This document shows, piece by piece, positions 6,526 through 14,540 of a stretch of DNA of 64,000 bases (positions are counted from its first letter, which is position 1; each line of letters starts with the position of its first letter). The translations under genes were made by a program, and so were the position numbers. The notes beneath the pieces are model-generated. The model saw only the letters and a list, made by a program, of their open reading frames with translations, did not search any database and was not told where the DNA came from. Location: NCBI GenBank assembly GCA_023412495.1, contig JAEYNP010000120.1:1-64000 (forward strand). Reading direction: 5' to 3'. Source of the stretch: Pseudomonadota bacterium. Lineage in GTDB: Bacteria > Desulfobacterota > Desulfobulbia > Desulfobulbales > Desulfocapsaceae.

Positions 6526-8906
6526 TTGACGAGCAGACCAAGAAGCAATTCGCCGAGGAGTTCGTGGAGGAGGGGATTGTCGAGCTGTCACCGGATGAGC
6601 GCGAGGAAGAGGAACGCCGCCTGTGGGAAGAACGGCTTCAAATGTTCGGCAACGGCGTGGAGGCCGAGGCCGAGGAGTTTGAACGGCAGCGGCGGCCGGT
6701 CGAGCTGCGAATGCTCGAAGACATGCGGCAATACCTTGGCTCGGATTCGGACGTTGACAAGCGAAACAAGGCGCTCGACCAAACGCCGGTAAGCGCTGGT
6801 TCTGACCTCAACGTTAATATCACCCGCAAGAAGACCAACGCCGCCGAGGCCCGGCTCTCCGACATGCTTTTCCCCAACGACGATAAGAATTGGGGAATCA
6901 CGCCTACGCCTGTGCCGAAGGTGGCGATCAACAAATATCCGAAGTCTGCCCCGAATCAGCCCGCCCCCGTGCAGCCTGCAGCCGATCCGATGCAAGGCCT
7001 TCTGGCTGGTGTCGCCCAGGGCCAGGCTCCAGCCCCGGCAGCAGCAGGGCAGCCGATGAGCCCAGCCATGCCTTCGGCGGAAGATCCTCTTGCCCAGGGC
7101 CAGGGAATACCCCAAGCCCCTCTTCCTCCGGAACCAGGTCCGGCGCAGACCCCGGAGGAAGAGGAGGAGCGTAACGCCAAGGCCCGCGCGGAGCTGATGG
7201 AGGAGGTTATCGATGATCAGCTTTCCGAATGCAACTACAACGCGGCTTGCCGGGAGGCGATCCGCTACGGCTGTTTGCTCGGAACCGGCGTTATCAAGGG
7301 GCCGGTCCTTCTCGGCCGCAGTCGCCGGGCATGGGTAAAGAAGGAGGATAAGCTCGGGAATGTCGCCTACGTCCTTAAGGAGTTTGAGGACAGCAAGCCG
7401 GGATTCGAGCTTGTGCCGACCTGGGATTTCTTCCCGACCATGACCGCGACCAGGATTGAAGACTCGGAAGTTACGTACCAGCGCCATTGGATGACTCGCC
7501 GGGACCTGATCCGCCTTGCGAAGCGGGAAGATGACGGCTTCATGGCCGACCAGATTCGGAAGGTCCTCAAGCAGTCACCAAACCGGACCCCGCCGGATTA
7601 CCTCACGCAATTGCGCTCGATGTCCAGCATCACGACCTCCGTGGGCGATGAGAAGCGCTATGTGGTGTGGGAGCGTCACGGACCCATCGAGATTGAAGCC
7701 CTTCAGGCCTGCGGAGTCATCGACCGGGGCGCGGAAGTAGATCCCCTCGAAGAATATCAGGGTGTCGTGTGGGTGTGCCAGGGCATCGTCATCAAGGCGG
7801 CCATCAATCCCATGGACACCGAGGATCAGCCGTTTTCCGTCTTCAACTTCGAGAAGGATGACGCCAGCATCTTTGGCTACGGGGTCCCGTACCTCATGCG
7901 GCAGCCTCAGAAGGTTGTTCGCCGGGCATGGCAGATGATCATGGACAACGCCGGGCTCTCTGTCGGCGGCCAGATCATCATCAACAAGAGCATTGTCGAG
8001 CCCGCGAAAGGCCCGGACGGGAAAGAAACCTGGAATATCTCCCCGCTGAAGGTGTGGCTCCTCAAGGATCGACACGCCAAAGCCCAGGACGCCTTCCACG
8101 TCTTCGAATTCCCGAATCACCAGAATGAGCTGGCGGCCATCTTCAACATGGCTCGGGAGCTGGCGGACGAGGAGACGGGAATTCCGGTCATCGCCCAGGG
8201 CGAACAGTCCGCCAACGTCACGCAGACGGCCCACGGCATGGAGTTGCTGATGAATAATCACAACATCGTCATGCGGCGGGCCGTCAAGAATTGGGACGAT
8301 AACGTGACCGTTCCGGCCATTACCCGCATGTACGACTTCAACATGCAGAACAACCCCAACAACGACATCAAGGGCGACTTCACGCCGGTTGCTCGGGGTA
8401 GCAAGGCCCTCCTCCAGAAGGAAACCCAGGCCCGGAACATGTTGAACCTGATCAACTTCCTCATGCAGCCGACCCTTATCGGATGGGTGAAGCAGCTCCC
8501 GACCGTCCGGAAACTCGTCTCCTCCATGCAGCACGATCCGGACGAGCTGATCAAGACGCAGCCCGAGTATGACGCCGACATGCAGAAGCAGCAGGAGGCC
8601 CTTGCCGCCCAGGGGCAGCAGGGGGTGAACCAGGTCGAGGTCCAGCGGATGAAGAACGACTTCGCGTACAAGGTTCACCAGGACAAACTCGCCGACCGGG
8701 CGGCGGACAGGCAGTTCCAGGCCCTCATCAAGGAGAAGGAGCATGAAATCGAAATGATGAAGCTGGCGCAGTCCGAGAAGCTGTCCCTGGCGCAGATCAC
8801 CGGGCAGCTTCAGCTACTCCGAGAGAAGAGCATGGCTGACCGGACCCTCAAGGCCGATGACTTCAAAATGCGGCTGAATCTCCCGTCCGGGAAGGTGGAT
8901 GGCTGA
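6522..8906 (+). CDS. Portal protein
   Basis: 794 residues, the size of podovirus portals of the P22/SU10 type. The N-terminal region (1-70) is acidic and helical. Residues 130-230 form a Pro/Ala/Gln-rich insertion that is probably flexible. The conserved portal core follows (PTWDFFPTMTATRIEDSE, YGVPYLMRQPQKVVRRAWQMIMDNAGL). The C-terminal 150 residues are a long helical barrel segment rich in Gln/Lys/Glu. The position directly after terL with a 4-base overlap supports the call. It forms the dodecameric head-tail channel. Confidence 0.85.
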   Translation: MIDEQTKKQFAEEFVEEGIVELSPDEREEEERRLWEERLQMFGNGVEAEAEEFERQRRPVELRMLEDMRQYLGSDSDVDKRNKALDQTPVSAGSDLNVNITRKKTNAAEARLSDMLFPNDDKNWGITPTPVPKVAINKYPKSAPNQPAPVQPAADPMQGLLAGVAQGQAPAPAAAGQPMSPAMPSAEDPLAQGQGIPQAPLPPEPGPAQTPEEEEERNAKARAELMEEVIDDQLSECNYNAACREAIRYGCLLGTGVIKGPVLLGRSRRAWVKKEDKLGNVAYVLKEFEDSKPGFELVPTWDFFPTMTATRIEDSEVTYQRHWMTRRDLIRLAKREDDGFMADQIRKVLKQSPNRTPPDYLTQLRSMSSITTSVGDEKRYVVWERHGPIEIEALQACGVIDRGAEVDPLEEYQGVVWVCQGIVIKAAINPMDTEDQPFSVFNFEKDDASIFGYGVPYLMRQPQKVVRRAWQMIMDNAGLSVGGQIIINKSIVEPAKGPDGKETWNISPLKVWLLKDRHAKAQDAFHVFEFPNHQNELAAIFNMARELADEETGIPVIAQGEQSANVTQTAHGMELLMNNHNIVMRRAVKNWDDNVTVPAITRMYDFNMQNNPNNDIKGDFTPVARGSKALLQKETQARNMLNLINFLMQPTLIGWVKQLPTVRKLVSSMQHDPDELIKTQPEYDADMQKQQEALAAQGQQGVNQVEVQRMKNDFAYKVHQDKLADRAADRQFQALIKEKEHEIEMMKLAQSEKLSLAQITGQLQLLREKSMADRTLKADDFKMRLNLPSGKVDG

Positions 8907-8999
8907 TGGTCGAATGGGATGACGATGCACTGGTCAGAACAGAGCAACAGATCCGGCGCCACCTTCTCCGGGTGGACCGAATAGCAAGGAGACAGGTTG

Positions 9000-9293
9000 A
9001 TGAAAGAAGAGGAGTGGGAGCCGAAGCCAGGGGAAGGGATATGCCTCGCCGGGGAGGAGTTTCAGAAGCTCCAGGCAGAGCACGGAAAGAGGCTGGAGAA
9101 ACTCGCGATGGAGGACCTTGCGGAAATCTCCCCGCTTGTGACCCGGCTCAAGAAGTTCATCCAAGAGAAAAAGGACCAGGATCTTATCCCGGCCCTGAGA
9201 AACAAGACGTTTGAGTTTCCGGAAGTCCAGTACGCGAGAGGGGCGCTTGACGCCCTGGACAGCCTTCTGGAGTTCCTGGAAGAGAACCAATGA
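9000..9293 (+). CDS. Small hypothetical head-region protein
   Basis: 97 residues, helical and highly charged. AAGGAG lies 8 bases upstream of the ATG at 9000. The C-terminal half (YARGALDALDSLLEFLEENQ) is amphipathic. Its location between portal and scaffold suggests a structural accessory, but no family is recognised. A second frame opens at 8906 (overlapping the portal stop as TGATGG). Its translation becomes Arg/Gly-rich shadow sequence after about 30 residues, so I do not annotate it. Confidence 0.6.
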   Translation: MKEEEWEPKPGEGICLAGEEFQKLQAEHGKRLEKLAMEDLAEISPLVTRLKKFIQEKKDQDLIPALRNKTFEFPEVQYARGALDALDSLLEFLEENQ

Positions 9294-9369
9294 GGCCGCC
9301 GGCAGAGTCCGGCCGCCTCGAAACACCTAGCGCCTCCCCTGAAAAGGACGCGACGAGGAGATTACAGCC

Positions 9370-10329
9370 ATGCCTGAAGAAATCACAGGAACAGAAGTAG
9401 AGAAGCAGGACACCGCAGAGTTCGATGACGCTTTCGCCGAACGGGCCAAATCCAGCGAGGAGGAACGCCGTGAAGATTCGGATTTCGCCGAGGACGCGCC
9501 GGGAGGAGTAGGCGCCGAAGGCATAGAAGGCGATGACGCCGGTTCGTTCGAACAGTCTTTCCATGACGCCGCCACCAATTCGGCCGCCTCTCGTGGGGAC
9601 ATGAAAGACCCGGACTTGGCCGCAGAACTCGCAGCCTTGAAGGCAGAGAACCAACGATTGGCACAGAGCGAGAAGAGTCAGCGCGGGCGGTTATCCGTCC
9701 TCACCAAGAAACTTGTCGAGCTGCAGGCCGCTCCCAAAGAGCCGCCCCAGGGACAAGAAGAAAGTGAAGCCGGCAAAAGCGAAGGTGACGATTGGGAAGA
9801 GTTTGCGAACGAATTCCCGGAAATGGCCGCCATCGTGGACAAGCGACTCGCCCAGGTCGATCAGAAGGTGAACTCCGTAAAGACGGAGGTGGACAGGGTG
9901 GCTACCACCACGGACACCCTCGCCGAGGAAAAGATCCTTGCCTACAAGGAAACTCAGTTCGAGATCCTGGGAGAGAAGCACCCGGACTTCGAGGAGATCA
10001 AGGCAAGCCCGGAATTCCGGCAGTTCATAGCCGAGGCCCCTGACGATATCAGGGCCAAGATCAAATCGAAACACGCCGAGGATGCAATCGAGATCCTGGA
10101 CACCTTCAAGGATAAAACCGGGTGGAATACTCAGGGACCCAAGGCCGAGAAATCGGAAATCGAGCTGATCAACGAGAGACGGGCCGCGAACCTTCGCAGG
10201 AGCGCGGGCATCTCCAGCAAGAAAGTAGGACACACGCCGAAAGCAGATACCGGGTCAGAGGATGACTTTGACGCCGCATTCGCCGAGGCGTCAGCCAAAA
10301 AAGAAAAACAGCGGGCTCAACTGAGATAG
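9370..10329 (+). CDS. Putative capsid scaffold protein
   Basis: 319 residues, very acidic, with a disordered N terminus (1-80), a coiled coil (about 82-118, LKAENQRLAQSEKS) and a long helical middle. A Lys/Arg-rich C terminus ends KKEKQRAQLR. This composition, and the location between portal and major capsid genes, are typical of phage scaffolding proteins that are lost during maturation. No protease domain is visible. GACGAGGAGATTACAGCC before the ATG provides the ribosome binding site. Confidence 0.75.
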   Translation: MPEEITGTEVEKQDTAEFDDAFAERAKSSEEERREDSDFAEDAPGGVGAEGIEGDDAGSFEQSFHDAATNSAASRGDMKDPDLAAELAALKAENQRLAQSEKSQRGRLSVLTKKLVELQAAPKEPPQGQEESEAGKSEGDDWEEFANEFPEMAAIVDKRLAQVDQKVNSVKTEVDRVATTTDTLAEEKILAYKETQFEILGEKHPDFEEIKASPEFRQFIAEAPDDIRAKIKSKHAEDAIEILDTFKDKTGWNTQGPKAEKSEIELINERRAANLRRSAGISSKKVGHTPKADTGSEDDFDAAFAEASAKKEKQRAQLR

Positions 10330-10360
10330 CGGCCTGTTGACCAACTAGGAGGGTTCTATC

Positions 10361-11371
10361 ATGAACACTTACGGAAGTATCTCTCAGCGTACCGCCGGTT
10401 TCGCCGTGGCGGACATGCTCGACCATGCCGAGGCGATCTTTGTCCTGTCGAAGTTCGGGCAGACCAAGGAAATGCCCCGCAACAAGGCGGACAACATGAT
10501 TTTCCGCCGTCCGGTGCCTTTCGCCCCGGCAACCACTCCTCTTTCCGAGGGTGTGACCCCCGCAGCTCAGACCATGAGCTACGAGGACGTTCCCGTCACC
10601 ATGAAGCAGTATGGCGCCTGGGTCAAGATCACCGACAAAGTACAGGACCTGTCCGAGGACCCCGTTCTCAAGGACGCCACCGAGCTTTGCGGAGAGCAGG
10701 CGGGCGAAACCAAGGAAATGCTCCTGTGGGGTGTCCTGAAGGCCGGCACCTCCGTTGCCTATGCCAACGGCACGGCCCGTAACCAGGTCAATACCCCGGT
10801 GAGCGTAACCCTCATCCAGGGCGCAACCCGTTTCCTCAACGGGCAGCGGGCGAAGAAGATTACCTCCATGATGAGTTCGAGCCCGAATTACGGCACCGTC
10901 TCCGTCATGGCCGGGTACATCGGTTTCTGCCATACCGATTGCGACTATGACCTTGGCAAGCTCCAGGGCTGGAAGAAGATCGAGGACTACGGCAGCAAGC
11001 AGCCCCTCTGCCCGGAGGAGATCGGGACCCTTGACCGGGTGCGGTTCATCACCTCGCCGCTTCTGGTTCCGTTCCCGGATGCCGGCGCGGCCAAAGGCGG
11101 CAGTGGTACGCAGATGAAATCCACGACCGGCACTCTTGCGGACGTGTACCCCATCGTAATCGTGGCCAAGAACAGCTACGCCCATGTGCCGCTCAAGGGC
11201 AAATCCGCCATCGTTCCGAAGGTCAAGAATCCGGATGAGCCGGATAAGACCGATCCGCTCGGCCAGTGGGGATTTGTCTCCTGGAAGATGTGGGACGCGG
11301 CCGTCATCCTGAATCAGCTCTGGATGATTCGGCTGGAGGTAGCCGTTACCGAGCTGGCAGGCGACATTTAA
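10361..11371 (+). CDS. Major capsid protein, N4-gp56 family
   Basis: 336 residues. It has the N4-gp56 signatures: N-terminal TYGSISQRTAGF, KFGQ-x-KE-x-PRNKA-x-x-x-FRR around 32-48, PLSEGVTP-x-x-x-x-MSYEDV-x-V-x-M-x-QYG-x-W at about 57-80, and EDP-x-x-x-x-x-x-ELCGEQA-x-E-T at 93-112. This is an HK97-fold capsid protein found mainly in podovirus-like phages. AGGAGG lies 8 bases before the ATG. Two strong hairpins follow the gene (11378-11443). Confidence 0.92.
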   Translation: MNTYGSISQRTAGFAVADMLDHAEAIFVLSKFGQTKEMPRNKADNMIFRRPVPFAPATTPLSEGVTPAAQTMSYEDVPVTMKQYGAWVKITDKVQDLSEDPVLKDATELCGEQAGETKEMLLWGVLKAGTSVAYANGTARNQVNTPVSVTLIQGATRFLNGQRAKKITSMMSSSPNYGTVSVMAGYIGFCHTDCDYDLGKLQGWKKIEDYGSKQPLCPEEIGTLDRVRFITSPLLVPFPDAGAAKGGSGTQMKSTTGTLADVYPIVIVAKNSYAHVPLKGKSAIVPKVKNPDEPDKTDPLGQWGFVSWKMWDAAVILNQLWMIRLEVAVTELAGDI

Positions 11372-11377
11372 GCCAGC

Positions 11378-11443
11378 GCGGGCATAAGTCTCTTATGCCC
11401 GCAAGAGATCAAACAAAGTGCGTCCGGTTCTGCCGGGCGCACT
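11378..11443 (+). terminator. Double hairpin after the capsid gene
   Basis: Two hairpins stand in tandem. The first is GCGGGCATAAG/CTTATGCCCGC with a 3-base loop (11378-11402). The second is AGTGCGTCCGG/CCGGGCGCACT with a 5-base loop and one G-U pair (11417-11443). Neither is followed by a T-run, so they are more likely 3-prime stabilisers of the abundant capsid mRNA or partial terminators than full terminators. Confidence 0.6.
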
Positions 11444-11467
11444 CTTCACCATTCAGAGAATACGACC

Positions 11468-11959
11468 ATGCCAATTGATACATCAACACTCCCATACATC
11501 GACCTCGGGGCTTCTGCGGATGTGCTTCGCCAGTATGCCCTTGACCATTTGGGCAAGAAAATCAGCGTCAACGCCAAGGACGAAACCGTCATTGATCGGT
11601 TCGCGGCCATCTACGAGGAGGAGACCGGCGTCAAGCTCCAGCGGGTAGACCCCATCAAAGATGACGAGGACGAAGAGGACGAGAAGCCCGCCGAGACTCC
11701 GGCGAAGCCTGCGGGACCTAAGCCCATCGCCGCAACCATCATTGTCCAGGATGACGAGAAGGACCCCGGCGCGATCTGCGGCTCGGTGAATTTCGTGGCC
11801 TACCGGATCATGAGGAACGTGGAGGTTCGCGTCTCGATACCTATCCTTGAAAGCCTCCGGAATGCCAAGAAGACCATCTACGACCCGAAGACCATGACCT
11901 CCAAAGAAGTTTTGGCCTACCCCTTCAGCGTCGTTCAATTCCATTTTCCCGGTGAATAA
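11468..11959 (+). CDS. Putative head-associated structural protein
   Basis: 163 residues in two parts. Residues 1-55 are an alpha-helical domain (SADVLRQYALDHLGKKISVNAKDETVIDRFAAIYEEE). Residues 58-80 form an acidic/Pro-Ala linker (DDEDEEDEKPAETPAKPAGPKP). Residues 82-163 are a beta-rich domain (TIIVQDDEKDPGAICGSVN...). Capsid decoration or head-completion proteins follow the capsid gene in related phages, but I recognise no specific family. The stop overlaps the next start. Confidence 0.55.
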   Translation: MPIDTSTLPYIDLGASADVLRQYALDHLGKKISVNAKDETVIDRFAAIYEEETGVKLQRVDPIKDDEDEEDEKPAETPAKPAGPKPIAATIIVQDDEKDPGAICGSVNFVAYRIMRNVEVRVSIPILESLRNAKKTIYDPKTMTSKEVLAYPFSVVQFHFPGE

Positions 11960-12645
11960 TGAAAACCTTCCTGGATATCTGCCGGGATGCAAGACGCGAG
12001 GCGGGCCTTTCTGGCTCCGGGCCTGTCTCCGTTACGACCGCGACCGGCATAGAGAAAAACATCGTCGGTTACGTGGTCCGGGCCTTCATCGATGTGCAGA
12101 CATATCGAACCGATTGGCCCTGGATGAGAAAGGACTTTGAATTCATCACGTCGCCGGGGAAGCAACGCTATCCCCTGGCAGAACTGAACCTTACGGACGT
12201 GGAGAATTGGGACTTCTCGGGAGCCTCCATATACAAAACCGCAGACGGCAAAGCCGGGGAATCCCCCCTTGGATCTGCCACCTTTGACACCTGGTGGAAT
12301 TTCCATCGGATCGGCCTGCAGACTCCCGCACAGCCTGAAGCGATCTTCTTCGACCCCGCGACCAATGACCTCATGCTCTTCCCGGTCCCGGACGCGGAAT
12401 ACACCATCCCGCTTCGCTACTACAGGGCGGCGCAGGTCCTTGTTGCGAACGGCGACATCCCCCGGATGCCCACGAATGAGGCCTGGAATGACATCATCAT
12501 GTGGAGGGCTCTCTGGTACTACGGCTACTACGATGGGGCGCCTGACGTGCTGGAAGAGGCTGAGAGGAAGTGGGATGAGATGATTCACGCCCTCGACAAC
12601 AAGTACGGGCAGAGCATAACCATTTCCGCGAGGCCGATAGCATGA
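11959..12645 (+). CDS. Head-tail adaptor protein (SU10/P22 gp4-like)
   Basis: 228 residues. The C-terminal third (PRMPTNEAWNDIIMWRALWYYGYYDG then EEAERKWDEMIHALDNKY) is the helical signature of adaptor proteins in SU10-like podoviruses. The middle contains beta hairpins (EAIFFDPATNDLMLFPVPDAEYTIPLRYYRAAQVL). The protein would dock beneath the portal. It is coupled to both neighbours by start-stop overlaps (ATGA type) and lies between head and nozzle genes, as expected. Confidence 0.75.
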   Translation: MKTFLDICRDARREAGLSGSGPVSVTTATGIEKNIVGYVVRAFIDVQTYRTDWPWMRKDFEFITSPGKQRYPLAELNLTDVENWDFSGASIYKTADGKAGESPLGSATFDTWWNFHRIGLQTPAQPEAIFFDPATNDLMLFPVPDAEYTIPLRYYRAAQVLVANGDIPRMPTNEAWNDIIMWRALWYYGYYDGAPDVLEEAERKWDEMIHALDNKYGQSITISARPIA

Positions 12646-14540
12646 GGAAACAATACGCAAGGACGGCCGTAAGGGAGCCGGAGGAGCGATACTTCCCCCT
12701 TCGTGGCGGACTCGACCTGATAACCCCGCCTTACCAGATCGACCCCGGCAAGATGCTTGATTGCTTCCGGTACGAGATTTCCGCCTCCGGAGGCTACAAG
12801 CCGCAAGACGGATTCGAGAGGCTGGACGGGCACGGCCTGCCCTCCGAGGCGGTCTTTCAGTTCCTCGTCTTCGCCGATCCGGCGGCAGCCATCCCGGAGG
12901 GTGATGTTGTCACCGGGGCAACGTCCGGGGCGACCGGCGTTTCCCTTGCGGCCGGCCTGGTCGATTTCGAGGGGAGCGGGACCGCGGAGGACACGACCGG
13001 GACAGGGGCCTTTCTTCTCACCTCCGGGGAATTCCTGGAGGGTGAGCAGATCACCGTCAACGGTTCGACTGTGGCGACCATCGCGACGGCCTACACGCCC
13101 AACACCGAAATGGAAGACTCGCATGAGCTCTACTTCCATTGGCTTGCCGTCGAGAAACGGCGCGCCCTGGTTCAAAAGGTTCCGGGCTCCGGCCCGGTTC
13201 GCGGGGTGTGGCGGTACAACGGGACCCTCTACGCCTTCCGTAACAATGTCGCTGGAACGGCCTGCATCATGTGGAAGGAAGATCCGGCCGCCGGGTGGGT
13301 GACTGTCACAACTCCGGTTCTCGCCCCTGGGGGGTGGTTCCGGTTTGAGAATACGAATTTCGGGGGCTCCTCCTCGACCATCCGCATGTATGGATGTGAC
13401 GGGGCAAACAAGGCTTTCGAGTTCGACGGGACCAACTTTCACCAGATCACCACGGGCATGGCCGATGATCGACCGATTGTCCTGTGTGAACATGCAAAGC
13501 ATCTCTTCCTTGGGTATCGAGGAGGGTCATTGCAGCATTCCCCGCCGACCGAGCCCCGCGGAGTCTGGTCCGTTGTGGTCAATGCCGGTGAGATCGGCAT
13601 GGGTGAGGAGCTCCAGGACCTTATGAGCCTGCCCGGCGGTGTCCTGGGTATTTGGTGCAAAGACTCGATCAGTCTCCTTTACGGTACTGGCGTCGGAACC
13701 TGGGACCTGAAGAGCCATACCAAGGAAGCCGGGGCGGTTGCCGGCACCGTGCAAAACTGCGGGAAGATCATCTTCCTGAACGCCGCAGGCCTCGCCGACT
13801 TCAGCGCGACGAATGCCTACGGCAATTTCAAATCCGGAACGATCAGCCCGGCCATTCAGCCCTTGCTCGATCTTCGGCGAAAAGCTCCGGTGTGCGGCTC
13901 CGTGGCAGTCTCCAAAAAGAACCAGTATCGAATCTTCTTTTCGGACGGCTATTTCGTTTCTGTCCACCTGGGCGGGAAGTACCCGGTGTTCACCCAGGGG
14001 CACTACGATATCCCCGTCCGTTGCATATCAGCACCGAAACGGGCCGATGACGAGCTTGGAAACATCTATTTCGGCAGTGATGACGGCTACGTCTACAAGA
14101 TGGACTCCGGGGTTTCCCTGGATCATGAGCCGATGAACGCCTATTTCCGTCTGCCTTACGCTCACCAGGGCGCACCGCGGCGGAAAAAGCGTTACCGCGA
14201 AATCGAAATCGAGTTGGACGCCTTCGGCGGCAAACAGCTTTTCCTGCAATTCTGCCCCGACTTCTCTCTCAGCAGTCCGGATATCCCACAACACAAGGTT
14301 GTGGATGTCTCCGAGTCCACCGGCAATGCCGGGTTGTGGGACGTGAGCGATTGGAACTCTTTCAATTGGGACGCCGGCGAGGGTGCGGCGGGCGGCGGCG
14401 GCACGGCGGCAGGCCGGGTCGATGGTGTGGCCAGGGAGATGGGCTTGATGTTCTACTTCCAGGCAAAAAACACCGTGACGCCGCTTCATGCGTTGAATGG
14501 AATTTTTACTTATTTCAACTTCTTAGGGCGGCAAAAATGA
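12642..14540 (+). CDS. Tail nozzle-like protein (beta-propeller)
   Basis: 632 residues, beta-rich, with repeated Y/F-x-FDGTN-x-F and W-x-x-N-x-x-LYAFRNN-type blades from about residue 180 onward, compatible with a propeller. The N terminus (FPLRGGLDLITPPYQIDPGKMLDCFRYEISASGGYKPQDGFERLDG) resembles the opening segment of podovirus nozzle proteins and of phage proteins annotated as hypothetical tail proteins. It directly follows the adaptor gene. The product would form the distal tube of the short tail. Family call moderate. Confidence 0.6.
   Translation: MRKQYARTAVREPEERYFPLRGGLDLITPPYQIDPGKMLDCFRYEISASGGYKPQDGFERLDGHGLPSEAVFQFLVFADPAAAIPEGDVVTGATSGATGVSLAAGLVDFEGSGTAEDTTGTGAFLLTSGEFLEGEQITVNGSTVATIATAYTPNTEMEDSHELYFHWLAVEKRRALVQKVPGSGPVRGVWRYNGTLYAFRNNVAGTACIMWKEDPAAGWVTVTTPVLAPGGWFRFENTNFGGSSSTIRMYGCDGANKAFEFDGTNFHQITTGMADDRPIVLCEHAKHLFLGYRGGSLQHSPPTEPRGVWSVVVNAGEIGMGEELQDLMSLPGGVLGIWCKDSISLLYGTGVGTWDLKSHTKEAGAVAGTVQNCGKIIFLNAAGLADFSATNAYGNFKSGTISPAIQPLLDLRRKAPVCGSVAVSKKNQYRIFFSDGYFVSVHLGGKYPVFTQGHYDIPVRCISAPKRADDELGNIYFGSDDGYVYKMDSGVSLDHEPMNAYFRLPYAHQGAPRRKKRYREIEIELDAFGGKQLFLQFCPDFSLSSPDIPQHKVVDVSESTGNAGLWDVSDWNSFNWDAGEGAAGGGGTAAGRVDGVAREMGLMFYFQAKNTVTPLHALNGIFTYFNFLGRQK

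Noticed and set aside
8906..9214. ORF of 102 codons starting at the portal stop
   Set aside because: Only the first 30 residues look protein-like; the rest is Arg/Gly/Pro shadow of the better gene at 9000-9293, which has its own AAGGAG site.
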